This document shows positions 6,644 to 13,694 of a stretch of 19,221 bases of DNA, in pieces (within the stretch, counting starts at the first letter, position 1; each line of letters starts with the position of its first letter). The translations under genes and the position numbers were made by a program. The DNA lies in assembly GCA_004297555.1 (NCBI GenBank), contig SCSV01000126.1:1-19221 (forward strand), read 5' to 3'. The notes under the pieces were generated by a model, which searched no databases, was not told where the DNA came from, and saw only the letters and a program-made list of their open reading frames with translations. The DNA comes from Salinibacterium sp. (GTDB taxonomy: Bacteria > Actinomycetota > Actinomycetes > Actinomycetales > Microbacteriaceae).

Positions 6644-7306
6644 ATGGAAACGCCAACATTCCGGGCCGCCGGGTCTCTGCCCGCCTCCCGCTACATCCTG
6701 CCCTCGTTCGAGGAGCGCACGGCCTATGGCTACAAGCGCCAGGACCCGTACGCGAAGCTTTTCGAAGACCGCATCATCTTCCTCGGTGTGCAAGTCGACG
6801 ACGCCTCCGCGGATGACGTCATGGCCCAGTTGCTCGTGCTCGAGAGCCAGGACCCGGACCGCGACATCGTGATGTACATCAACTCGCCCGGTGGGTCGTT
6901 CACCGCGATGACGGCGATCTACGACACGATGCAATACATCCGCCCGCAGATCCAGACCGTGGTGCTCGGCCAGGCGGCTTCGGCTGCTGCGGTGATTACC
7001 GCGGGAGGCACAAAGGGCAAGCGACTCGCGCTGCCGAATGCGCGCATCCTGATCCACCAGCCGGCGACGGGTGAGGCGGGACAGGGTCAAGCCTCCGACA
7101 TCGAGATTCAGGCAGCCGAGGTACTGCGTATGCGCGACTGGCTCGAAGAGACGCTTGCGCTGCATTCCAACCGCACTCGCGAGCAGGTCAACAAGGACAT
7201 CGAGCGCGACAAGATCCTGGGCGCGGAGGAAGCCGTCGAGTACGGCCTCATCGACCAGGTGCTCACGAGCCGCAAGAACGCGCTGCCCGCCGCGATCACC
7301 AAATAG
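6644..7306 (+). CDS. clpP2: ClpP2, ATP-dependent Clp protease proteolytic subunit
   Basis: The 220-residue subunit carries Ser113 in GQAASAAA, His138 in LIHQP and Asp189 in IERDK, so it should be catalytically competent. Its N-terminal stretch of about 35 residues (including ASRYILPSFEERTAYGY) is longer than in ClpP1 and probably includes a propeptide removed on assembly. It partners ClpP1 to form the proteolytic core served by ClpX. The ATG at 6644 follows AGGAAG at 6631-6636, seven bases upstream. It is co-transcribed with clpP1 from the same strand with a 26-base gap. It is convergent with the CopC-like gene, 30 bases away, with no obvious terminator hairpin between them. Confidence 0.96.
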   Translation: METPTFRAAGSLPASRYILPSFEERTAYGYKRQDPYAKLFEDRIIFLGVQVDDASADDVMAQLLVLESQDPDRDIVMYINSPGGSFTAMTAIYDTMQYIRPQIQTVVLGQAASAAAVITAGGTKGKRLALPNARILIHQPATGEAGQGQASDIEIQAAEVLRMRDWLEETLALHSNRTREQVNKDIERDKILGAEEAVEYGLIDQVLTSRKNALPAAITK

Positions 7307-7336
7307 CGGGTTGCGCGGTCGCTGCGGGAGGCGCGG

Positions 7337-7924
7337 CTAAGAGCGGCGTCGGCGCCCGAGCATCACCGCGCCGATGAGTGCAGCCACCACGAGTGCCGCG
7401 ACGATGGCGCCGATGAGCACCACGTCGCCGACGTTCGCTCTCGGGCGTTGCGGTGCCGCCGTAGGAACGGGCACGGGCGTCTTGCCGGTGCCGCCGCCGC
7501 ACTTGGGTGGGGCAACTGAGCCGGTCGCGCCAGTTGGGTGCTTCGGTGACCAGTGGAACGGCACTTCACCGGATGCCGCATGGCCGTCTTCGGAGACGAC
7601 CTGCCACAACATGCGGTAGTCGCCCTCCTCGCCGAGCGTCGCCCCCATCGACAAGGTGTGCCCGCCGATGCTGAGGCATCCGTCGCCGTAATAGAGGCCA
7701 TGGGCGTCGACGACCTCGAGCGCGAAGCCGGCCATCTCGCCACTCACGTCACCGAGAGGTTCGTTCATCGTGACCGAGAACTCCGCGGGCAGTGATTCGA
7801 TGGTGCTGTGCGCGGCGGGCGTCGAGGCGACGAGAGAATCGTGCGCTTGCGCCGGTGCGATTGACACGAGCATGAGCGCGGATGCTACGGCGAGAGTCAC
7901 TGCACCTCTCAAGGCCATCCGCAC
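7337..7924 (-). CDS. CopC-domain copper-binding protein with C-terminal membrane anchor
   Basis: From GTG 7924 the protein has 195 residues. A signal peptide ends at APAQA (23-27), leaving His28 as the mature N-terminus. This His, with Asp113 and His115 in SEDGHAASG, matches the His-brace Cu(II) site of CopC proteins. The CopC domain covers about 28-125. A Pro-rich linker with Cys142 follows, and a helix at 166-189 with RRRR behind it anchors the protein to the membrane from outside. GTG 7924 is chosen because GGAGG lies eight bases upstream (7933-7937); the ATG two codons later has a less suitable spacing. No CopD-type copper channel is adjacent. It probably binds extracytoplasmic copper for transport or resistance. 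It lies between clpP2 and clpX on the opposite strand, splitting the Clp genes. Confidence 0.87.
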   Translation of the reverse strand: MRMALRGAVTLAVASALMLVSIAPAQAHDSLVASTPAAHSTIESLPAEFSVTMNEPLGDVSGEMAGFALEVVDAHGLYYGDGCLSIGGHTLSMGATLGEEGDYRMLWQVVSEDGHAASGEVPFHWSPKHPTGATGSVAPPKCGGGTGKTPVPVPTAAPQRPRANVGDVVLIGAIVAALVVAALIGAVMLGRRRRS

Positions 7925-8073
7925 TCGATCAGCCTCCCACGCGTGCGCGCGAACTGCGAAATCGCGGCGCGCCGCGTCGATTTCGGCCGGAGTGCTGAAC
8001 CCTGTCACCAGATCGGGTTAGGCTCGGATACGCGTATATCGCCCATGCATGCGCTGGGGAGAGGAACGACACC

Positions 8074-9351
8074 ATGGCTCGAATCGGGGAAAGCGCCGAT
8101 CTGCTCAAGTGCTCGTTCTGCGGCAAGAGCCAGAAGCAAGTGCAGCAATTGATCGCCGGCCCTGGCGTCTACATCTGCGACGAGTGTGTCGAACTCTGCA
8201 ACGAGATCATCGAAGAGCGCCTCGCCGAATCCAGCGAAGAAGTGTCGAGCGAGTTCGACCTTCCCAAGCCCAAAGAGATCTACTCCTTTCTTGAGGAGTA
8301 CGTCATCGGCCAAGAACACGCCAAGCGCGCGCTCTCTGTCGCCGTCTACAACCACTACAAGCGCGTGGGCGCGAGAAACACGATCGCCCCGGCCGACGCC
8401 ATCATCGACGATGTCGAGATCGCCAAGTCCAACATCCTGCTCATCGGCCCGACCGGATGCGGCAAGACGTATCTCGCCCAGACTCTCGCGAAGCGTCTCA
8501 ACGTTCCTTTTGCGGTAGCGGATGCGACGGCCCTCACCGAAGCGGGCTACGTCGGCGAAGACGTCGAGAACATCCTCCTCAAACTCATCCAGGCTGCCGA
8601 CTACGACGTCAAGCGCGCAGAGACCGGCATCATCTACATCGACGAAATCGACAAGATCGCCCGAAAGGCAGAGAACCCTTCGATCACCAGAGACGTCTCG
8701 GGCGAGGGCGTGCAGCAGGCACTGCTCAAGATTCTCGAGGGCACGGTGGCTTCGGTTCCGCCGCAAGGTGGGCGCAAGCATCCGCATCAAGAATTCATCC
8801 AGGTCGACACCACCAACGTGCTCTTCATCGTTGCCGGTGCCTTCGCCGGACTCGAGGAGATCATCTCGCAGCGCGCGGGCAAGAAGGGCATCGGCTTCGG
8901 CGCCCCGCTGCACAGCAAGGGCGACGACATCAATCTGTTCAGCGAGGTGCTGCCCGAAGACCTGCACAAGTTCGGACTCATTCCCGAGTTCATCGGACGT
9001 CTTCCCGTGGTCACGACCGTGACGCCGCTCGACCAGGTCGCGCTCATGGAGATTCTCACCACCCCGCGCAACGCCCTCGTGCGCCAGTATCAGCGCATGT
9101 TCGAACTCGACGGGGTCGAGCTCGAATTCGATCAGGATGCCCTGGAGGCGATCGCCGACCTTGCGGTGCTCCGGCAGACGGGTGCTCGCGGGCTGCGCGC
9201 CATCATGGAGGAGGTGCTCGGACCGATCATGTTCGACGTGCCGTCCAACGATCAAGTCGCTCGCGTCGTTGTCACCAAGGAGGCCGTGCTCGACAACGCC
9301 GCGCCGACGATTGTGCCGCGCAAGCCCCAGCGCGCGGAGAAGTCCGCCTAG
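8074..9351 (+). CDS. clpX: ClpX, ATP-dependent unfoldase of the ClpXP protease
   Basis: The 425-residue AAA+ protein recognises, unfolds and feeds substrates to ClpP. The N-terminal zinc-binding domain has Cys13, Cys16, Cys35 and Cys38. Walker A GPTGCGKT is at 125-132, the GYVG pore loop at 158-161, Walker B IIYIDEID at 186-193, the RKH loop in GGRKH at 232-236, the IGF ClpP-docking loop at 273-275, and the sensor-2 GARGLR at 370-375. All are intact. ATG 8074 follows a GGGGAGAGG ribosome site about nine bases upstream. Its own promoter probably lies in the 149-base divergent spacer; CTGAAC at 7995-8000 and TAGGCT at 8019-8024 with an 18-base spacer are a weak candidate. A toxin-antitoxin operon starts 33 bases downstream. 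Confidence 0.98.
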   Translation: MARIGESADLLKCSFCGKSQKQVQQLIAGPGVYICDECVELCNEIIEERLAESSEEVSSEFDLPKPKEIYSFLEEYVIGQEHAKRALSVAVYNHYKRVGARNTIAPADAIIDDVEIAKSNILLIGPTGCGKTYLAQTLAKRLNVPFAVADATALTEAGYVGEDVENILLKLIQAADYDVKRAETGIIYIDEIDKIARKAENPSITRDVSGEGVQQALLKILEGTVASVPPQGGRKHPHQEFIQVDTTNVLFIVAGAFAGLEEIISQRAGKKGIGFGAPLHSKGDDINLFSEVLPEDLHKFGLIPEFIGRLPVVTTVTPLDQVALMEILTTPRNALVRQYQRMFELDGVELEFDQDALEAIADLAVLRQTGARGLRAIMEEVLGPIMFDVPSNDQVARVVVTKEAVLDNAAPTIVPRKPQRAEKSA

Positions 9352-9358
9352 ATCGGCG

Positions 9359-9377
9359 TGATACCAGAGTGGTATCA
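9359..9377. promoter_or_regulatory. Palindromic operator over the -10 element of the toxin-antitoxin operon
   Basis: TGATACCA (9359-9366) and TGGTATCA (9370-9377) are perfect reverse complements around GAG. The right arm contains TATCAT (9373-9378), a good -10 element, followed by six bases and the ATG at 9385, as for a leaderless transcript. A ribbon-helix-helix antitoxin binding here would block its own promoter, the usual autoregulation of such operons. The site begins eight bases after the clpX stop. Confidence 0.65.
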
Positions 9378-9384
9378 TTCCACA

Positions 9385-9591
9385 ATGGCCATGACACTGC
9401 GGTTTCCCACAGAACTCGACGAAGCCCTCCAGCGGCTCGCGGATGCGCGCCACACTTCCAAGCATTCGCTCGTGCTGAGAGCTGTGGAGGAACTGGTGAT
9501 TTCAGAAACAAAGACCGATCAGGTCATGGCAAGCGTGGAGCGCACGCTTGAACGGGATGCGGAGTTGCTCCAGCGTCTCGAAGACGCATGA
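9385..9591 (+). CDS. Ribbon-helix-helix antitoxin
   Basis: The 68-residue protein starts with the pattern of a CopG/Arc-type DNA-binding domain: a beta strand MTLRFPTELDEAL (3-15), helix A QRLADARHTS, and helix B LVLRAVEELVIS. The C-terminal 28 residues are charged and helical and should bind the toxin. ATG 9385 is preferred over the in-frame GTG 9358, because the stretch between them is the palindromic operator and -10 element and would code a poor N-terminus. No ribosome site is present; leaderless initiation fits. Its last codons overlap the toxin start by four bases (ATGA), a typical antitoxin-toxin coupling. It should neutralise the Doc-like toxin and repress the operon. It is not of the Phd type usually paired with Doc. 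Confidence 0.85.
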   Translation: MAMTLRFPTELDEALQRLADARHTSKHSLVLRAVEELVISETKTDQVMASVERTLERDAELLQRLEDA

Positions 9592-9959
9592 CCCGCTACC
9601 TGGACCCTGAGGATGCCCTAGCCGTCGTTCAACGAATGGGCTTGTATGTGCGCGACGAGGGTCTCCTATTCTCCGCACTCGCCAGGCCGGCCGCGAGCGC
9701 TTTTGGTGCCGATGCGTACCCGACGTTGGAACTCAAGGCTGCGGCTCTGTTCTCGTCCTTGGCGCGCAACCACGCACTGATCGACGGAAACAAGCGCACC
9801 TCGTGGGTGCTTACAGTTGCGTTCCTCAACATCAACGGATACGACATCGACATGACTCAGAACGAGAAGTTCGACCTCGTGCTCGGCGTGGCCCAGGGTC
9901 AGCTCGAACTCGAAGAAATCGCGGCGACCCTGGCGCGGCATCTAGTCGCCGAGGCGTGA
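9588..9959 (+). CDS. Doc/Fic-family toxin
   Basis: The 123-residue protein is a compact Fic-fold toxin of the Doc type. The active-site motif HALIDGNKR is at residues 62-70, matching the Doc version HxFxDxNKR with Leu in place of Phe and a Gly-Asn-Lys-Arg end. In phage P1 Doc this Lys-bearing form phosphorylates and inactivates elongation factor EF-Tu rather than adding AMP. The second helix block LALRNING-like region (VLTVAFLNINGYDID, 74-88) is also characteristic. The ATG overlaps the antitoxin stop by four bases, so translation is coupled and the antitoxin is made first. Length is normal for Doc proteins. Activity on EF-Tu here is inferred from the family. Confidence 0.85.
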   Translation: MTRYLDPEDALAVVQRMGLYVRDEGLLFSALARPAASAFGADAYPTLELKAAALFSSLARNHALIDGNKRTSWVLTVAFLNINGYDIDMTQNEKFDLVLGVAQGQLELEEIAATLARHLVAEA

Positions 9960-9967
9960 AGCCTGGC

Positions 9968-9979
9968 TAGTCTCGAAGA
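9968..9979 (+). promoter_or_regulatory. -10 element (TAGTCT) for the methyltransferase, leaderless spacing
   Basis: TAGTCT at 9968-9973 fits TANNNT and is followed by six bases and the GTG start at 9980. This is the same spacing as at 396-410 and 9373-9387. No Shine-Dalgarno sequence precedes the GTG. No -35 hexamer is clear, so the call rests mainly on the repeated spacing. Confidence 0.4.
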
Positions 9980-10780
9980 GTGAACACCACCGAGCACTAC
10001 ACCCACGGCCATCACCCGAGCGTGTTGCGCGCGCACAGTTGGCGCACGATCGCGAATTCCGCGGCTTACCTCGCGCCGCACCTGGTGCCAGGTCTATCCC
10101 CGCTCGACCTCGGCTCTGGGCCTGGCACGATCACGGTCGAGTTCGCTGATCGCCTTGCTCCGGGTCGTGTGGTCGGAGTGGATGCCGCCGCCGAGATCGT
10201 CGAGCAGGCGAGCGCGCTCGGTGCCGATCGCCCCAACCTGGAGTTCATCGTCGGTGACGCCTACTCTCTGCCCTTCGAGGACGACACGTTCGACATCAGC
10301 CACGCGCATCAAACACTTCAGCATGTCGCCGACCCTGTCGCTGTGTTGCGTGAGATGCGCCGGGTGACGAAACCGGGTGGCTTGGTGGCCGCGCGTGATG
10401 TCGACTACGCCGGCACCTTCTGGTTTCCCGAGTCAGCGGGGCTCACGGCCTGGCTTGATCTCTACGAGCGAGTGCACCGCAGCAATGGCGGCGAGCCGGA
10501 CGCCGGCCGGCGCATCAAGGCCTGGGCGCTGCAAGCCGGCTTCGAGCAGATCACGACCACAGCATCCGTCTGGAACTTCTCCAACGAGACCGATCGCGAG
10601 TGGTGGGGTGGCATGTGGGAAGAGCGCGTTCTCAAGTCGGCGTTCGCCGAGGATGCCCTCAGCAAGGGCCTCGCGACGCAAGAGCAACTCGACGCCATCA
10701 GCGCCGGGTGGCGCGAGTGGGCCAACACGGAAGAGGCCTGGATTCTGATCCCGCATGGCGAGATCATCGCCGTCGCGTGA
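9980..10780 (+). CDS. Class I SAM-dependent methyltransferase
   Basis: The 266-residue protein has the SAM-binding motif I LDLGSGPG at 42-49, the acidic end of strand 2 in VVGVDAA (64-70), a GDAYSLPF motif at 92-99 and the post-motif FDISHAHQTLQHVADP (104-119). These mark a UbiE/COQ5-like methyltransferase (Methyltransf_11 type). The substrate is not readable; the family includes quinone, sterol-like and small-molecule methylases. The GTG start at 9980 lacks a ribosome site and follows a possible -10 element by six bases. It begins 20 bases after the toxin stop, so it could also be read from the toxin-antitoxin promoter. It is convergent with the 76-residue gene, 17 bases away. Confidence 0.88.
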   Translation: MNTTEHYTHGHHPSVLRAHSWRTIANSAAYLAPHLVPGLSPLDLGSGPGTITVEFADRLAPGRVVGVDAAAEIVEQASALGADRPNLEFIVGDAYSLPFEDDTFDISHAHQTLQHVADPVAVLREMRRVTKPGGLVAARDVDYAGTFWFPESAGLTAWLDLYERVHRSNGGEPDAGRRIKAWALQAGFEQITTTASVWNFSNETDREWWGGMWEERVLKSAFAEDALSKGLATQEQLDAISAGWREWANTEEAWILIPHGEIIAVA

Positions 10781-10797
10781 GCGGGACTAACCGGGAG

Positions 10798-11028
10798 CTA
10801 GTCCACCGGATCGTGCACTGACACGATGCCCTCAGCGCTGCTGCGGATGATCGTGCCATCGTCGAGCTCCACGACTGGTCGACCCTCGAGCCAGGTCAGC
10901 GTCCAACGCCAACCCGTGGCGTCGATTCCGGCCAGATCTTCCTCCACCGAGGCAATGGCCATGCGTAGCGCCTCGCTCAGGCCCGCCGGGGGCTCAGCGC
11001 CGACGTTCCAACGAGTTCCCAGTTGCAT
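10798..11028 (-). CDS. Conserved small protein of unknown function downstream of valS
   Basis: The 76-residue protein has no signal peptide or membrane helix. It reads as an amphipathic helix (LSEALRMAIASVEEDL, 17-32) followed by a strand-rich part with three tryptophans (GWRWTLTWLEGRPVVEL, 39-55) and a C-terminal VHDPVD. I do not recognise the fold. The ATG at 11028 is three bases after the valS stop, and the GAGGAG ribosome site lies within the last valS codons, so it is very probably translated from the valS transcript. The tight coupling suggests a real gene rather than a chance reading frame. Confidence 0.65.
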   Translation of the reverse strand: MQLGTRWNVGAEPPAGLSEALRMAIASVEEDLAGIDATGWRWTLTWLEGRPVVELDDGTIIRSSAEGIVSVHDPVD

Positions 11029-11031
11029 CGT

Positions 11032-13593
11032 CTACTCCTCGCTCTCGGCGAGCACGATGTCGCGCACCTCGATGGTGTCGGCTTCAACGAACTCGATGCT
11101 CGCGATTCGACCGACCGCCTTGAGGTCGGCGAGGCCCTCGTTGAGGATCGCCGGCCCGGTGATGACCGCCGAGATGACCTCGGTCTTCTGTGATGCTTTC
11201 GCGTCGGTCTTCGCGCGGCGGATACCGATGAGAGCCTCGCTCACCGAACTCAGCAGACCGGTTGTTTCGCCGGTCGCTCCGGTCTCCTCGCGGTTCGGCC
11301 AGGTGGAGGTGTGCACGGAACCCTCGTGCGTCCAACTCCACACTTCTTCGGTAGCGAACGGCAGGTAGGGCGCGAACAGCCGCACGAGAATGTCGACGGC
11401 GGTGCGCAGCGCGATGACGGCGCTCGCCTGACCTTCTGGGGTGGATGCCCCATAGGCGCGTTCCTTGACCAGCTCGAGGTAGTCGTCGCAGAAGGTCCAG
11501 AAGAACTGTTCTGCGGCTTCGAGCGCGCGGGCATGATCGAACTCGTCGAGCGCCTTGGTTGCCACATCGATGACGTCGCCCAGCGACGCGAGTAGGTCGA
11601 GGTCAAGCGGCTCGCTGACGGCCATGCCATCCGGCGCTTCGGGGAACGAATACACGAACTTCGCCGCGTTGAGCACCTTGATCGCGAGGCGCCGGCCGAT
11701 CTTGATCTGCTTCGGGTTCTGCGGGTCGAAGGCTGCGTCGGTGCCGAGGCGACTCGATGCGGCCCAGTAGCGCACCGCATCCGAACCGTGCTCGTCGAGC
11801 ATGCCCTTGGGCGTGACGACGTTGCCCTTCGATTTCGACATCTTCTTGCGGTCGGGGTCGACGATAAAGCCAGAGATGCCGGCATTTCGCCACGGAATCT
11901 GCCGGTGCTCGAGTTCAGCGCGCAGCACCGTCGAGAACAACCACGTGCGGATAATGTCTTGTCCCTGACTGCGCAGCGAGTATGGGAAAACGGCCGCGAA
12001 CAGTTCGGGGTCGGTTTCCCACCCGCCTGCGAGCTGCGGGGTGAGCGAGGAGGTGGCCCAGGTGTCCATGATGTCGACCTCGCCGACGAACGTCACGCCG
12101 CGGTCGCTCTCGGCGTATCCCGCGGGCACATCCGAGGAGGGGTCGATCGGCAGCACGTCTTCGCTCGGCACGATGGGCGCGCCCTTCTCGCCGTTCGCGT
12201 CGAGCTCGTACCAGACCGGGATGGGCACGCCGAAGAAGCGCTGGCGGGAGATGAGCCAGTCGCCGGTGAGGCCGCCCACCCAGTTCTCGTAGCGCACGCG
12301 CATGTGTTCCGGAGTGAACGAGATCTCCTTGCCCGCCTCGATCAGGCGGGTGCGAAGCTTCTGGTCCCTGGCACCGTTGCGGATGTACCACTGGCGAGTG
12401 GAGATGATCTCGAGCGGCTTGTCGCCCTTCTCGAAGAACTTCACCGCGTGCGAGGTCGGCTTCGGTTCACCAATGAGCTCGCCGCTCGCGGTGAGCAGTT
12501 CGACCATCGTCGCCTTGGCACTGAAGACCGTCTTGCCGGCCAGCTGCGCATAGGCGGACTTGGCGGCATCCGTCACGATCGCTTCCGGCGCTTCGGCAAC
12601 GATGCGACCGTCGGAACCGATGATGGTGCGGTTGGGCAGGTCTAGTTCACGCCACCACACCACGTCGGTCACATCGCCGAAGGTGCAAATCATGGCGATG
12701 CCCGAGCCCTTGTCTTTCTGGGCGAGGTGGTGGGCGAGAATCGGCACCTCGACTCCGAACACCGGGGTCGTCACTGTCGTGCCGAAGAGCGGCTGGTAGC
12801 GCTCGTCATCCGGATGTGCGACAAGAGCTACGCAAGCCGCCAACAGTTCCGGCCGGGTCGTCTCGATCTCCACGGTGCTGCCGTCCGGCTTGTGGAAGGC
12901 GAGGCGGTGGTAGGCGGCGGGCTGCTCTTTGTCTTCGAGCTCGGCCTGGGCGACGGCGGTGCGGAACGTGATGTCCCACAGCGTCGGGGCATCCGCCTGG
13001 TACGCCTCGCCGCGCTCAAGGTTGCGCAGGAACGCGCGCTGTGCGGCACGCTGCGCCTCGTCGCCGATGGTGCGGTAGGTGAGATTCCAGTCGACGCTTA
13101 AGCCGAGCTGGCGCCAGAGTTCTTCGAACTGCTTCTCGTCTTCGACGGTGAGCGTCTCGCACAGTTCGATGAAGTTGCGACGGCTCACCGGCACCTGGTC
13201 GGCGGCCTTCGACGACGCGCCTTCGCCACCTTGCAGTGGCGGCACGAAGTTCGGCTCGTACGGCAGCGAGGGGTCGCAGCGCACGCCGTAGTAGTTCTGC
13301 ACCCGGCGCTCGGTGGGCAAGCCGTTGTCGTCCCAGCCCATCGGGTAGAACAGGTGCTTGCCGCGCATCCGCTGATAGCGGGCCGCGAGGTCCATGTGGG
13401 TGTAGCTGAAGACGTGGCCGATGTGCAGGCTGCCTGAAGCGGTGGGCGGAGGAGTGTCCACCGAGAAGATGCTGTCTCTGCCGGCAGCGAGGGCGGATGC
13501 CCGATCGAACGCATACGTGCCGCGCTCGTGCCACGCGGCCCCCCACTTCTCTTCGAGTCCTTCGAGGGCTGGGCGCTCGGGAATTCTCGTCAT
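11032..13593 (-). CDS. valS: Valyl-tRNA synthetase, archaeal-type
   Basis: The 853-residue class I synthetase charges tRNA-Val. HIGH is at 57-60 (SGSLHIGHVFSYTH) and KMSKS at 584-588. The editing domain lies between (about 190-350), and the anticodon-binding helices from about 665. The WDDNGLPTERRVQNYYG block (87-103) differs from the usual bacterial GTDHAGIATQ block and matches the archaeal-like ValRS type known from Rickettsia and some actinobacteria. The C-terminal coiled coil of ordinary bacterial ValRS is missing. ATG 13593 is chosen because GGAG lies seven bases upstream and the sequence then starts MTRIPERPALEG; the reading frame extends further upstream but overlaps the adjacent membrane-protein gene without homology. 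TAGAAT (13664-13669, minus strand) may be the -10 element. No T-box is visible before it. Confidence 0.96.
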   Translation of the reverse strand: MTRIPERPALEGLEEKWGAAWHERGTYAFDRASALAAGRDSIFSVDTPPPTASGSLHIGHVFSYTHMDLAARYQRMRGKHLFYPMGWDDNGLPTERRVQNYYGVRCDPSLPYEPNFVPPLQGGEGASSKAADQVPVSRRNFIELCETLTVEDEKQFEELWRQLGLSVDWNLTYRTIGDEAQRAAQRAFLRNLERGEAYQADAPTLWDITFRTAVAQAELEDKEQPAAYHRLAFHKPDGSTVEIETTRPELLAACVALVAHPDDERYQPLFGTTVTTPVFGVEVPILAHHLAQKDKGSGIAMICTFGDVTDVVWWRELDLPNRTIIGSDGRIVAEAPEAIVTDAAKSAYAQLAGKTVFSAKATMVELLTASGELIGEPKPTSHAVKFFEKGDKPLEIISTRQWYIRNGARDQKLRTRLIEAGKEISFTPEHMRVRYENWVGGLTGDWLISRQRFFGVPIPVWYELDANGEKGAPIVPSEDVLPIDPSSDVPAGYAESDRGVTFVGEVDIMDTWATSSLTPQLAGGWETDPELFAAVFPYSLRSQGQDIIRTWLFSTVLRAELEHRQIPWRNAGISGFIVDPDRKKMSKSKGNVVTPKGMLDEHGSDAVRYWAASSRLGTDAAFDPQNPKQIKIGRRLAIKVLNAAKFVYSFPEAPDGMAVSEPLDLDLLASLGDVIDVATKALDEFDHARALEAAEQFFWTFCDDYLELVKERAYGASTPEGQASAVIALRTAVDILVRLFAPYLPFATEEVWSWTHEGSVHTSTWPNREETGATGETTGLLSSVSEALIGIRRAKTDAKASQKTEVISAVITGPAILNEGLADLKAVGRIASIEFVEADTIEVRDIVLAESEE

Positions 13594-13618
13594 GGGGTTA
13601 CTCCGGTTCGATATGTGC

Positions 13619-13643
13619 GGCACCGAGTCGACGTAGAGGTGCC
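13619..13643 (-). terminator. Inverted repeat between the membrane-protein gene and valS
   Basis: GGCACC (13619-13624) and GGTGCC (13638-13643) are perfect reverse complements with a 13-base centre. On the minus strand the hairpin lies about 50 bases after the stop of the 216-residue protein and 26 bases before the valS ATG. There is no T-tract, so it may be a weak terminator or an element in the valS leader. Confidence 0.35.
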
Positions 13644-13694
13644 TGAGTGTGGGTTGTGCCTGAATTCTACAGACGGATGCCCGCCAAGCCGCAG

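Noticed and set aside
9358..9384. GTG 9358 as antitoxin start
   Set aside because: The nine extra codons are the palindromic operator and -10 element, so the ATG at 9385 is more likely.
8005..9465. Long minus-strand open frame (486 codons) opposite clpX
   Set aside because: It mirrors clpX and extends through its promoter and the antitoxin operator; no domain is visible.
13594..13694. T-box or attenuator before valS
   Set aside because: No GGTGGNACCGCG core and no specifier stem; only a short inverted repeat is present.
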